DNA of 40,726 bases from Sulfurirhabdus sp043759595 (GTDB lineage Bacteria > Pseudomonadota > Gammaproteobacteria > Burkholderiales > SMCO01): contig JAYVLG010000067.1 of the NCBI GenBank assembly GCA_043759595.1, positions 1 to 40,726 on the forward strand. Reading direction: 5' to 3'. A program made the position numbers and the translations under genes. The notes under the pieces were generated by a model. It was given only the letters and a program-made list of their open reading frames with translations. It had not been told where the DNA came from and searched no databases. Of this stretch, positions 16,196 to 24,387 are shown piece by piece. Numbering within the stretch: position 1 is the stretch's first letter; each line of letters opens with the position of its first letter.

Positions 16196-18315
16196 TAAGC
16201 ATTTTCCGACATTTGTTTCAGTGTGACGTAGTCAGTTTTACCGGTTCCCAGCAACGGCAGATCAGCCACATGCACTATCTTGCGAGCTACGGCCAGTTCA
16301 GGACTGCCAAGCTCCCTTGCGGCAGCGAGCAGACCTTCACGTGTAAGGCTTGCGTCAGTTGTAAACAGCAGGATATTTTCACCACGTTGCTGATCTGCTT
16401 GTGTAGTGGCAGCATGGCTGGAAGCAGGTGACGCGAGATTTGCAATTTGTTCCACTACTTCCAGCGACACCATTTCTCCTGCTATCTTTGCAAAGCGTTT
16501 AACGCGGCCCAATATGCGCACAAAGCCATCACCATCCATATCAACCACATCACCAGTGCTGTACCAGCCATCTACAGGCGGCTTCAGCACCCCTGGGTTA
16601 TCATAGAAATAATATCCCTTCATGACATTAGGACCGCGAACACTGAGCAACCCACCCTGAACAATGCCAGGCACGGCTTCCAACCTGAATTCAAGGCCCG
16701 GCAATAAAGGCCCAACAGAGCCTGCGCTATAAGCCATCGGTGTATTCACAGCCAGTACCGGGGCACACTCTGTGGCACCATAACCTTCCAGAATGCGTAT
16801 ACCAAATTTATCCATCCAGGTTTTACGCACTTCTTCATTGAGTTTTTCTGCACCAGCTATCACATAACGAAGTTTGTAAAAATCGTAAGGATTCGCGTAT
16901 TTGGCATAGTTACCAAGAAAGGTGCTGGTTCCAAACAGAACCGTACAACCACGGTCATAAATAATTTCGGGAATGATGCGATAGTGCAAAGGGGAGGGGT
17001 AAAGAAAAATTCTTGATCCAGTTACCAAAGGCATGATGCCGCCACAAGTGAAACCAAAAGCATGAAATAGCGGCAGTGTAACCATGAATTTGTCTGATGG
17101 AGAGAAATCGACAACGGCTCTAATCTGCGCAATATTGGATAAAATGCCACGATGGGTATGAACCACGCCTTTTGGCTTTCCTTCCGAACCGGAAGTAAAA
17201 AGCACTACCGCAGGATCATCCGGAAGTCCCTGTTGGGCTGCAAGAGTAGGCATCCAACGGGCAAAGCCCATCAACCAGAGCTTATCCCACAGATCAAATT
17301 GCTTACGCAGATCTTCCAGATAAACAACCTGTATGTTTATCAGATTGCTCAGAATACCATCCAACTTGGCTGCCTCTACAAACTGGCGTGACGTGATAAT
17401 AGTATGCACACCCGCTGCTACGCAGGCATTCTGAATGCCAGCTGTTCCAGCCGTATAGTTCAGCATAGCGGGCACGCGTCGCATTGCGCTCATGCCAAAT
17501 ATCAAGCAAATAGTATTGGTGACATTAGGCAGCATGACCCCCACATTTTCTCCGGCAACACTTATCTTGCTAACCAACCGTCCAAGACCAAGGCTTTTCT
17601 TCAGTAGTTGTCCATAGGTTTCTTCGACCTGTTGCATGTCTTCCAGTAGACGCGTGCTTCTGCCATGAATTTTGATAGCGTCGATAAAAGCGCTGAACAA
17701 CGTTTGAACCGGGTGCGAGGCAAACAACATTTCCTGCATCACGCGGCGCATTGCGTCTCCTGCCATACGACGTCGCAATTTGGCGGTAGGTGCCTCCGGC
17801 ATGGCAATGAATGTTGTGGGCAAAATGGAAAGGGTGATTCTGGGGAAAACACGGCGCGGATAGTTTCCAGATAAACGACTGAAATAAGAGCGCGCTGCCC
17901 CATCCAGCCTCACCGGCAAAATTGTCGCACCAGTCTTAGCCGCAGCAAAGCCAGGACCATCATAAACCTTCATCAGGCTTCCTGTCAGAGTAATACGCCC
18001 TTCCGGGAAGATCACTACTGGCTCACCAGATTCTAAAAGCTTAATCACTTTCTTCATCGCCAGTGGACTGGTAGGATCCACTGCCAGATGTGGTACGCGA
18101 GAAAGCAATAGACGAAACAATGGATTTTGAAGAACCGTCGTATGCACTAAAAAGGTAGCGCGGAATGGCAGAAACAGCCCTAGCAACAGCCCATCCAAAA
18201 AAGATTCATGGTTGGCTACAACCAGCAGCTTTCCTGTTTTTGGAAGATTCACTTTGCCGTGAATTTCAACCCTGAATAGAATTTTACACAATAAGCGCAG
18301 TAGCAGTTTCCGCAT
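16195..18315 (-). CDS. aas: Aas-like acyltransferase/acyl-ACP synthetase
   Basis: This fusion has 706 residues. The N-terminal ~190 residues are a PlsC-type acyltransferase with HESFLD (36-41) and FPEGRIT (103-109). The remainder is an AMP-forming acyl activating enzyme with the P-loop LFTSGSEGKPKG, EGYGATECAP and YSTGDVVDMDGDGF. E. coli Aas has this organisation and re-acylates 2-acyl-lysophosphatidylethanolamine with fatty acid activated on ACP. The ribosome site GGGG lies five bases before the ATG. It follows the ArsR-type regulator by 21 bases and overlaps the next start by one base. Complete length for the family. Confidence 0.92.
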   Translation of the reverse strand: MRKLLLRLLCKILFRVEIHGKVNLPKTGKLLVVANHESFLDGLLLGLFLPFRATFLVHTTVLQNPLFRLLLSRVPHLAVDPTSPLAMKKVIKLLESGEPVVIFPEGRITLTGSLMKVYDGPGFAAAKTGATILPVRLDGAARSYFSRLSGNYPRRVFPRITLSILPTTFIAMPEAPTAKLRRRMAGDAMRRVMQEMLFASHPVQTLFSAFIDAIKIHGRSTRLLEDMQQVEETYGQLLKKSLGLGRLVSKISVAGENVGVMLPNVTNTICLIFGMSAMRRVPAMLNYTAGTAGIQNACVAAGVHTIITSRQFVEAAKLDGILSNLINIQVVYLEDLRKQFDLWDKLWLMGFARWMPTLAAQQGLPDDPAVVLFTSGSEGKPKGVVHTHRGILSNIAQIRAVVDFSPSDKFMVTLPLFHAFGFTCGGIMPLVTGSRIFLYPSPLHYRIIPEIIYDRGCTVLFGTSTFLGNYAKYANPYDFYKLRYVIAGAEKLNEEVRKTWMDKFGIRILEGYGATECAPVLAVNTPMAYSAGSVGPLLPGLEFRLEAVPGIVQGGLLSVRGPNVMKGYYFYDNPGVLKPPVDGWYSTGDVVDMDGDGFVRILGRVKRFAKIAGEMVSLEVVEQIANLASPASSHAATTQADQQRGENILLFTTDASLTREGLLAAARELGSPELAVARKIVHVADLPLLGTGKTDYVTLKQMSENA

Positions 18316-18336
18316 TTCATCCCCTTTATTTTCTTA

Positions 18337-18648
18337 TTAAGTGTTATTTTTTACGTAATCCAGTACGCTCTGCAAGGTTCCTGAAACCTTGTCTTTATTA
18401 ATCCAGAAATACACTTCTTTACCGATTTTCTCGCTTTCCAAAATCCCGGCTTGGTGCAATACCTTAAGATGATGTGACACCGTCGTCCGACTTAAAGCCG
18501 ATACAGAAACCAGTTGCGTTACATTAAGCCGCTCACCAGGTTCAAATGTCAGCAAAATACGTTGACGCTGCTCGTCCCCCAGCGCAACAAACACGCTAGA
18601 AACATCACGCCACTCTTGTGGCAGTTTATGAATACGATTAATTAACAT
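18337..18648 (-). CDS. ArsR-family regulator of the aas-lplT operon
   Basis: The winged-helix protein has 103 residues, with DEQRQRILL and the recognition helix SALSRTTVSHHLKVL followed by the wing. It has no cysteine, so it is not a classical metal- or arsenite-sensing ArsR protein; a small molecule, lipid or redox-independent signal is more likely. First gene of the operon with aas 21 bases downstream, so autoregulation is likely. No ribosome site precedes the ATG, and a TTGACA box at 18678-18683 would place the transcription start at or next to the ATG, suggesting leaderless translation. Confidence 0.85.
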   Translation of the reverse strand: MLINRIHKLPQEWRDVSSVFVALGDEQRQRILLTFEPGERLNVTQLVSVSALSRTTVSHHLKVLHQAGILESEKIGKEVYFWINKDKVSGTLQSVLDYVKNNT

Positions 18649-18683
18649 GTCTATATGTTTACACGCATAGTTATGTATGTCAA
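18649..18683 (-). promoter_or_regulatory. Candidate promoter/operator of the arsR-aas operon
   Basis: TTGACA (minus strand, 18678-18683) is a perfect -35 box, while the -10 position is poor. The region contains the imperfect dyad CTATATG-N6-CGCATAG, a plausible autoregulator site. Confidence 0.35.
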
Positions 18684-18874
18684 CAACATTTTAAATGTTA
18701 CAGCATATTACACTTTAACACCTCTGTTTTATAAGGTTGTGCGGGTATCAATCTAAACAGAATTGGATAATAAATTTCATGCAAATAAAAATATATTATC
18801 CATTTTGAAGTGATCAGGGCCTGACTGAAGTGCTCTGAAGCCCAAAACAATAAAATAACACCCTTTTTATTTTT

Positions 18875-19825
18875 TTATTTTAGTTTGCGCTTCTTATCCA
18901 TCATTTCACGAATAATGGGCGTACAGGTGATTTCCATCGCATGATCCATCTTGCCTCCAGGCACTACCATGGTATTAGGACGCGACATGAATGAACCGTC
19001 AATGCTCCTCATCAGATAAGGGAAGTCATGTTTTTTGGGTTCGCGAAAACGAATAACCACCATACTTTCATCTAAAGTAGGAATATCCCGTGCGATGAAA
19101 GGATTAGAAGTATCCACCAGCGGTACCCGCTGAAAATTAATATCGGTTAACGAAAACTGGGGAGTAATGAAACTGACATAGTCTTTCATACGTCTCAAGA
19201 TTGTCGCAGTGACAGAATCCACAGTGCACCCTTTTTTACCGCAATCGCGGTGGATTTTCTGTATCCATTCCAGATTGACGCTGGGAACCACACCCACCAG
19301 CAGATCAACATGCTGAGCGACGTCCACACCGTTATTCTGTCTTCCCTGACGACGGTCACGAACCACCTTGGGGTTATGCGAAGGACTCATACGCCGGCGT
19401 GTCCATGTAGAGGCCACTACACCCCCATGCATCCCTTCATAAAACAACAAATCCGAATCTTTGGGCAGTGATTCCCACGGCGTAAATTCGCCAGTTGCTT
19501 GTTCATAATCCACCAACTGTTCGCGATCTTTGATATAGCGACGTATCTGACCTACGCCCTTCTCACCGTATTCGTTAAACAGCATTTCCAGTTTATCGAA
19601 TAAATTAGCATCTGGACCAAAATGACTGATCGGATTGCCTGCGACTATCGAGGATTGGATCGCTTTCTGCATTTCACTTCGGTTAAAACGAAAAAAACTG
19701 TCCCCTTCAACAAATGCCGCGTTAATTCCTTCTCTGCGGAAAATATCGCTAAATGCATCTCTAGCCGTTGTCGTACCTGCACCTGATGAGCCTGTAATCG
19801 CAATTATAGGGTGTTTTATTGACAT
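18875..19825 (-). CDS. cbbP: Phosphoribulokinase (class I) with an internal insertion
   Basis: The 316-residue protein makes ribulose-1,5-bisphosphate from ribulose-5-phosphate and ATP, the substrate step before RuBisCO. P-loop GSSGAGTTT (12-20), VEGDSFFRFNR, the acidic YEGMHGG (129-135), NLEWIQKIHRD and FQRVPLVDTSNPFIAR are all conserved. Length exceeds the usual ~290 because about 25 residues rich in Arg/Lys (139-164) are inserted between GMHGGVV and VDVAQHVDLL, where the proteobacterial enzymes I remember have only a few residues. The ribosome site GGAGG is strong. It lies far from the carboxysome genes (15 kb to the nearest one in this window) and beside small conserved unknown genes. Confidence 0.92.
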   Translation of the reverse strand: MSIKHPIIAITGSSGAGTTTARDAFSDIFRREGINAAFVEGDSFFRFNRSEMQKAIQSSIVAGNPISHFGPDANLFDKLEMLFNEYGEKGVGQIRRYIKDREQLVDYEQATGEFTPWESLPKDSDLLFYEGMHGGVVASTWTRRRMSPSHNPKVVRDRRQGRQNNGVDVAQHVDLLVGVVPSVNLEWIQKIHRDCGKKGCTVDSVTATILRRMKDYVSFITPQFSLTDINFQRVPLVDTSNPFIARDIPTLDESMVVIRFREPKKHDFPYLMRSIDGSFMSRPNTMVVPGGKMDHAMEITCTPIIREMMDKKRKLK

Positions 19826-19910
19826 GCTTTTTTCCTCCGGAACAATAGGCTACCTGAATAAGCCTTATTTCGGCAAGCATCATGTTACAGAAAGATTGCA
19901 TACGATCCGT

Positions 19911-20249
19911 TTACCCCTCTATTTCAATGGAGGTGGAGAAATCAGTCGGTCTCCTTTTTTGTCGCCGTCGATCAAATTGAGCGCGAGTTTCCAGTAATGT
20001 TTTAACATCACTGATCCTGCGACAATATCGACGACGCCCCTGACTCGATCGCTCCTGTTCGTTTAATTTTGATTCAGCGCCAATCAGATGTGACTTATTT
20101 TCGACATACATTGCCCCTCGCCGCATCATAAGGGGCGGTATTAAGCGTGCCCCTACACGCTTTACAGGTAGCAAAGACCAAACATATTTGACTTCATTGG
20201 ATTCTTCAACGCCCTCAATCGGCGGAACCCAATTCGATGGAAATCTCAT
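19911..20249 (-). CDS. Conserved hypothetical protein, Arg-rich C-terminus
   Basis: This 112-residue soluble protein has a proline- and aromatic-containing N-terminus (MRFPSNWVPPIEG) and a basic C-terminal half with RRRYCRRISDVKTLLETR then FDRRRQKRR. Similar short proteobacterial proteins with an RRxYCRR...ELRS...DRRR pattern exist as conserved unknowns; I cannot name a function. The ATG overlaps the stop of an 18-codon ORF (ATGA), so translation should be coupled to it. PRK follows 85 bases downstream on the same strand. Confidence 0.6.
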   Translation of the reverse strand: MRFPSNWVPPIEGVEESNEVKYVWSLLPVKRVGARLIPPLMMRRGAMYVENKSHLIGAESKLNEQERSSQGRRRYCRRISDVKTLLETRAQFDRRRQKRRPTDFSTSIEIEG

Positions 20250-20302
20250 GCCATATCACCCTTGACCATTTTTTTTATTATAGCCATCGCCATTTTGTTC
20301 AT
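20246..20302 (-). CDS. 18-residue leader ORF coupled to the Arg-rich hypothetical gene
   Basis: A GGAGG ribosome site with six-base spacing precedes an ATG at 20300-20302. The frame reads MNKMAMAIIKKMVKGDMA and stops in TGA that overlaps the next ATG. The strong ribosome site and exact ATGA junction argue that this short frame is translated and delivers ribosomes to the next gene. It is a small cationic, amphipathic-looking peptide. Confidence 0.5.
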   Translation of the reverse strand: MNKMAMAIIKKMVKGDMA

Positions 20303-20341
20303 TGATATCCTCCAAAAATGAGCTATTTTTAAAACAGGATC

Positions 20342-20908
20342 GTGCAATCACTGACTGGTTTCTTTGACATTAATAATATGACCACACCACAAACCTACAT
20401 TGCTTTTACTCCCAGAGGTGCTGGTCTGTTATGCGCAGTTAGCTGCTTTGAAATTAATAATCATGTTTTTGGCTGGTGGATCGGATACCACGATGCCGCT
20501 TTCCCCTCCGCTTTTTTTAAGCTTGAAAATTTTTTTTCGCTGGAAGACCCCGCTTTCTATGCTACAGAAGGACTGGATATCTATGAGGGGTGGAAATTCA
20601 ATTATTCATTGAGCGAGCCAAAATTAGAAATGGCTATTTCTATTGAAGAAGATTTATGCCATCAGTTGAATCAACTGCAAAACGCATTCATTGCAGAATG
20701 GTTATTTTTTGATACCGATGAAGATATTGAAGAGACCAAGGCGTATCACCAAAATGAGTTACCTGTTCAAAACGTCAATATCAAATACAAAAAATTAAGC
20801 AAGCTGAATCAAAAAGATGTGATCTGGACCTACACATCAAACGATTTCAGTTTAAATATTATCGAATACATGGCGCCTCGCTGGCCATTGGACTACGGCA
20901 AACCATAA
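20342..20908 (+). CDS. Hypothetical protein, acidic, unknown family
   Basis: I do not recognise the family. The 188 residues are soluble, acidic and rich in aromatic residues (GWWIGYHDAAFPSAFFKLEN, IAEWLFFDTDEDIEETKAYH), without signal peptide or membrane segment. The start is uncertain: GTG at 20342 has AGGA only two bases away, and ATG at 20378 has no clear ribosome site. Codon use and length support a real gene. It is divergent from the PRK side and lies upstream of a flavin reductase gene on the same strand. Confidence 0.6.
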   Translation: MQSLTGFFDINNMTTPQTYIAFTPRGAGLLCAVSCFEINNHVFGWWIGYHDAAFPSAFFKLENFFSLEDPAFYATEGLDIYEGWKFNYSLSEPKLEMAISIEEDLCHQLNQLQNAFIAEWLFFDTDEDIEETKAYHQNELPVQNVNIKYKKLSKLNQKDVIWTYTSNDFSLNIIEYMAPRWPLDYGKP

Positions 20909-21060
20909 TCTGCCCTTTACTTTATTTTGGTAAAGCAATTCACTCCTCCACCACTTTTCACTGACTGACCACCTAAAATTCCCGCTCGTTGAGCTGGCTG
21001 ATATAATCCTCAACATCGACTATGCCGGGATTTACCCTGCACCCCAAAAAAGGACACAGA

Positions 21061-21768
21061 TTGCAGAAGTTTATCGTTCGCATTGCTTCTATCAAGCAAG
21101 AAACACCTACTATAAAGTCCTTCACACTGGATTATGGCCAACAGGCATTCCAATTCCTTGCCGGACAATGGATCGATTTATCCGTTGAAATAGCAGGCAA
21201 AGTGGAAACCGGGGGATATTCCATGACGTCATCGCCACTCAAAAAAGGTACTTTTGAACTGGCAATCAAACAAGGTGCACGCCACCCTGTTACGCGTTTC
21301 ATGTATGAACAAGCTCAGGAAGGCGATACAGTCACGGTTTCAACTGGACAGGGCGTATTTGTTTATGTTCCAGGTATGGGTGAAAAAATTGTCCTGATTG
21401 GTGCTGGAGTCGGCGTGACACCGCTCATGAGCATTCTTCGTTTTGTTGATGACGCGGCACTGGAAGTTGACGCCACATTGGTTTACAGCATCCCCACTGC
21501 AGACGAGTTTCTCTTTCGCACGGATTTGCAGCAAATTGAAGCTCGTAACCCCCATATTCAGAGTCTTATCACTGTCACCCAGCCAGATCTGGAAAACTGG
21601 CAAGGACGAACTGGGCGTATTGACAGCGAATTGCTGAAGCAAGCTGGTTTATCACACGAGACCATGTATTATCTTTGCGGCCCGCAATTAATGATCGAAG
21701 ATGTCGTGACAGAATTGAAAAATATCGGCGTACCAGAAAGCCGTATCGTATATGAAAAGTGGTGGTAA
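21061..21768 (+). CDS. FAD/NAD(P)H-binding oxidoreductase (ferredoxin-reductase family)
   Basis: The product has the FNR fold: a beta-barrel FAD domain with the flavin motif GGYSMTSSP (an RxYS variant in which Arg is Gly), then the NAD(P) domain beginning IVLIGAGVGVTPLMSIL, and YYLCGPQLMIEDV near the end. No 2Fe-2S motif is present, so it needs a separate electron partner. I prefer the TTG at 21061, which has AAGGA six bases upstream; a longer ATG start at 21022 has no ribosome site. It overlaps or abuts the DUF3025 gene downstream. The substrate is not evident. Confidence 0.82.
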   Translation: MQKFIVRIASIKQETPTIKSFTLDYGQQAFQFLAGQWIDLSVEIAGKVETGGYSMTSSPLKKGTFELAIKQGARHPVTRFMYEQAQEGDTVTVSTGQGVFVYVPGMGEKIVLIGAGVGVTPLMSILRFVDDAALEVDATLVYSIPTADEFLFRTDLQQIEARNPHIQSLITVTQPDLENWQGRTGRIDSELLKQAGLSHETMYYLCGPQLMIEDVVTELKNIGVPESRIVYEKWW

Positions 21769-22639
21769 CGCAGGTTTCCTGAACAATATGACGCAAATAT
21801 GGGATCCTCAATTTCTTTCTCGTTCACCCATGTTTGAACCATTGCGGGCTATTGCATCCAGTTTCATGAAACATGCTGCATGGCCAACTCTGCAGGACTA
21901 TCAGCAGCTATTGCATACAACGGATAAAAATATTTCCAATCAAAATGGTCAGCCCATCCGATTTGTCCCGCAGGGCCAAAAACCGCTGCATTTTTCCGAG
22001 AAATATGAACCAAGGATTTTTCTGACAGGTGAAATTCAGACTCGCACCCAGAACTGGCATGATCTATTCAATTCGTTAGTTTGGCTGGCCTTCCCAAAAG
22101 CCAAAGCCATCATAAATTCACGTCACTACACTGCTTTCCGGTCAAGAAATGAAACTGACATGAATAAAAACAATCGACCAAAAATCCAGGATGCTATTAC
22201 ATTGTTTGATGAGAGCGGTGTCGTTGTTGCTTATTCCGATGAAAACCTTGCAAGTTTACTGAAAGCTTTTCAGTGGAAAACACTATTTTGGGAGCACCGC
22301 TCTGCCATTCCAGCCGGCATGAAATCATTCCTCTTTGGGCATTCTCTCTATGAAAAAGCTTTGCACCCATACACTGGCATGACCGGGAAAGGATGCCTCG
22401 TAAAAGTAGACAAGCTTTTTTTTGCCAAGCCTGTTACTGAACAAGTTACTGAACTGGATGAAAAAATTGCGGCTATTTTGTCAAATGAAAGCAAACTCAC
22501 TTCGCCGCGAGAGCTTTCCCCAGTTCCATTACTCGGAATACCTGGATGGACACCTGAAAATGCATTTGAAGGATATTATGATAATACTGATTATTTTCGG
22601 CCAGGCAGATTGAACTTGGGAACCTCAGTTAAACGCTAA
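21752..22639 (+). CDS. DUF3025 family protein
   Basis: The 295-residue soluble protein has the family's hallmark segment YEPRIFLTGEIQTRTQNWHD then LFNSLVWLAFPKAKAIIN, and DAITLFDESGVVV. The function of DUF3025 is unknown. The frame overlaps the reductase gene by 17 bases; an alternative ATG at 21788 (MTQIWDPQFL) starts just after it and may be the true start. Same strand and contact with the flavin reductase gene suggest co-transcription. Confidence 0.8.
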   Translation: MKSGGNAGFLNNMTQIWDPQFLSRSPMFEPLRAIASSFMKHAAWPTLQDYQQLLHTTDKNISNQNGQPIRFVPQGQKPLHFSEKYEPRIFLTGEIQTRTQNWHDLFNSLVWLAFPKAKAIINSRHYTAFRSRNETDMNKNNRPKIQDAITLFDESGVVVAYSDENLASLLKAFQWKTLFWEHRSAIPAGMKSFLFGHSLYEKALHPYTGMTGKGCLVKVDKLFFAKPVTEQVTELDEKIAAILSNESKLTSPRELSPVPLLGIPGWTPENAFEGYYDNTDYFRPGRLNLGTSVKR

Positions 22640-23034
22640 ACTTAACATTTAACTAAATATTTCCAATAGAATTCTTAATGATTCCCTGGTTCTCCCGGTT
22701 GGTGAGAGCACTATAGGTTGGATTGCACTGTTTTTGCAGTACAGGGTGGCGTTGCAACCCCTTGAAATGGAATGACCATTCTGCATCATTGCGCCTTGCC
22801 CTGCGCTCCAAAAAAAGCACACTTCAACCCATCTAACTAAGGTTTCCAGGTTGAACAATTCAACTCAGCGCGCTTGAAAACTGCAAATCACCAATATTGT
22901 TTCATTCCATCTCTCTTCAGAAACCGTTTTTCCTGCACATACCCCCCCCCATGTACAGCACTTGCAACGCACCTTCTGATCAGCTATTCTCAACACACAA
23001 ATTCACTACTAATAATATCTGAGGAGTTTTGAGC
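22640..23034. other. Intergenic region with an RNA-like fold
   Basis: No gene is seen. A structured stretch at about 22717-22760 has GGTTG and CAACC arms enclosing an inner ACTG/CAGT hairpin. A run of nine C lies at 22942-22950. The end holds the GAGGAG ribosome site of the next gene. Confidence 0.4.
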
Positions 23035-23427
23035 ATGAGCAATAAAGTCAATGTTGCCTTATTGGGCCTGGGTAGTGTCGGCGAAACATTTGCCGAAAAC
23101 TTCCTGGAAAAAATTCAAGAACAGCAAATAAACGTAGAAATCGTAGCAGTTGCCACGCGCCATACCGACTCTCCGGTTGCCATGGGGTTCGCTCACAGCA
23201 AAGTGCCCGTTTTTGAAAACGCTCTGGATGTCATCGATTTAGGTGACAAAGTGGATATTATTTTCGATCTTACCGGCAACCCGGATTTACGTAAATCGCT
23301 CCGCGTCCGCCTGCAGGAAACAAAAAACACTCATACAGTTATTGCACCGGAAGTAGTTGCGCATTTGTTATGGAATTTTTTCGGTGAAAAAACCGATATG
23401 CCTGAAAGCAAGAAAACAGGTTATTAA
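23035..23427 (+). CDS. Stand-alone NAD-binding Rossmann domain protein (homoserine dehydrogenase-like N-domain)
   Basis: This 130-residue protein starts NKVNVALLGLGSVGETFAEN, a dinucleotide-binding fold (GxGxxG variant), and continues as in the NAD-binding domain of homoserine/aspartate dehydrogenases (EIVAVATRH, VDIIFDLTGNPDLR). The catalytic domain is missing, yet the frame ends cleanly after HTVIAPEVVAHLLW, so it seems a natural single-domain protein rather than a truncation. GAGGAG lies eight bases before the ATG at 23035. Possible role: a regulatory or redox-sensing NAD-binding protein. Function unknown. Confidence 0.75.
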   Translation: MSNKVNVALLGLGSVGETFAENFLEKIQEQQINVEIVAVATRHTDSPVAMGFAHSKVPVFENALDVIDLGDKVDIIFDLTGNPDLRKSLRVRLQETKNTHTVIAPEVVAHLLWNFFGEKTDMPESKKTGY

Positions 23428-23430
23428 TGC

Positions 23431-23479
23431 AATACACAGGCTATGATTACTTGTATGAACAATCGCAGCCTGTTGTATT
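23431..23479. terminator. Bidirectional hairpin between convergent genes
   Basis: AATACACAGGCT (23431-23442) pairs with AGCCTGTTGTATT (23467-23479) with one bulged base. It lies between the Rossmann gene and the convergent DUF938 gene. The loop is long (24 bases) and the plus side is followed by AAAAGTTTTG. Confidence 0.5.
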
Positions 23480-23528
23480 AAAAGTTTTGTCTAATGATAA
23501 CTGCGTACTGGCGAAGTGACATAGAACG

Positions 23529-24140
23529 TCACGCATCACACCCTTTCTTTTTCCAGGCCAGAATTCGATTATTAGCCGGCATCGGTTCATCCTGCACTAA
23601 TACCAAACCTCGTGCTTCAGCCAGTTTATTTACTGCTTCAAAATCCCGAATACCACTTTTAGCGTCTCTCCCTTTCAACCAGTCATCAAAACGTGCGTTG
23701 CTTTCTGACGTATATTCGCCATTGTAATTAAACGGACCATAGAGACATAGAATTCCGCCTGCTTCCAGCACCCTGCCGATGTTTTCGAACATTCGTTCTA
23801 CTTCCTGCCAAGAAACAATATGAACCGTATTAGCATTAAACACAGCGTCCACTTTCTCCAGGGGCCAATGACTGTCATTCACGTCCAATGCAATAGGCTG
23901 TAACACATTATCCAACACTGATTCTGCCAGCCATGCGCGAATCCCGGCATGATTTTCCTCCAGCTCACTTGTCTGCCAAATCAAATGGGGTAATGCTTGA
24001 CCAAAATAAACGGCATGTTGGCCTGTGCCGCTGGCAATTTCCAACACATGGCTTCTATCAGCAAACAGGGGTTTCAGTATTTCAAGAATATGCGCCTGAT
24101 TTCGCTCGCAGGATTCAGAATAGGGTTTCATCTCAATCAC
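23529..24140 (-). CDS. DUF938 family SAM-dependent methyltransferase
   Basis: This 203-residue protein begins KPYSESCERNQAHILEIL, the DUF938 hallmark, followed by the SAM-binding VLEIASGTGQHAVYFG and the acidic LDVND. NTVHIVSWQEVERMF and LCLYGPFNYNGEYTSESN are also typical. It is full length for the family. The substrate is unknown; nothing in the neighbourhood points to one. It is a lone gene on the minus strand, divergent from the helicase gene. Confidence 0.88.
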   Translation of the reverse strand: MIEMKPYSESCERNQAHILEILKPLFADRSHVLEIASGTGQHAVYFGQALPHLIWQTSELEENHAGIRAWLAESVLDNVLQPIALDVNDSHWPLEKVDAVFNANTVHIVSWQEVERMFENIGRVLEAGGILCLYGPFNYNGEYTSESNARFDDWLKGRDAKSGIRDFEAVNKLAEARGLVLVQDEPMPANNRILAWKKKGCDA

Positions 24141-24387
24141 CTTAACAAATCATAAAAACTATAGTTAGTTTACATGCTGGAACCATACTACAAGTCACAA
24201 TAAAATTTCATTGTCTATCAATGTATTAAATAAATAATAAATATACCCTGCGATCTGCTAAAATGCTGACTTGAGACGTTTGCTTTCAGTCTTCTCGTCT
24301 CTGGCCAACCTGGCCCTTCCAATTTTATCCGTCTGCCTAAGACTGGCGCCGACAACGGCGACAGGCCGATGTTATTCCCGGAGTTAT

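Noticed and set aside
20915..20935. CTTTAC/GTAAAG hairpin after the 188-residue hypothetical gene
   Set aside because: Short AT-rich stem without a following T-run; not convincing as a terminator.
22717..22760. Possible small structured RNA between the DUF3025 and Rossmann genes
   Set aside because: Only short pairings and no flanking promoter or terminator; kept as a note within the intergenic entry.
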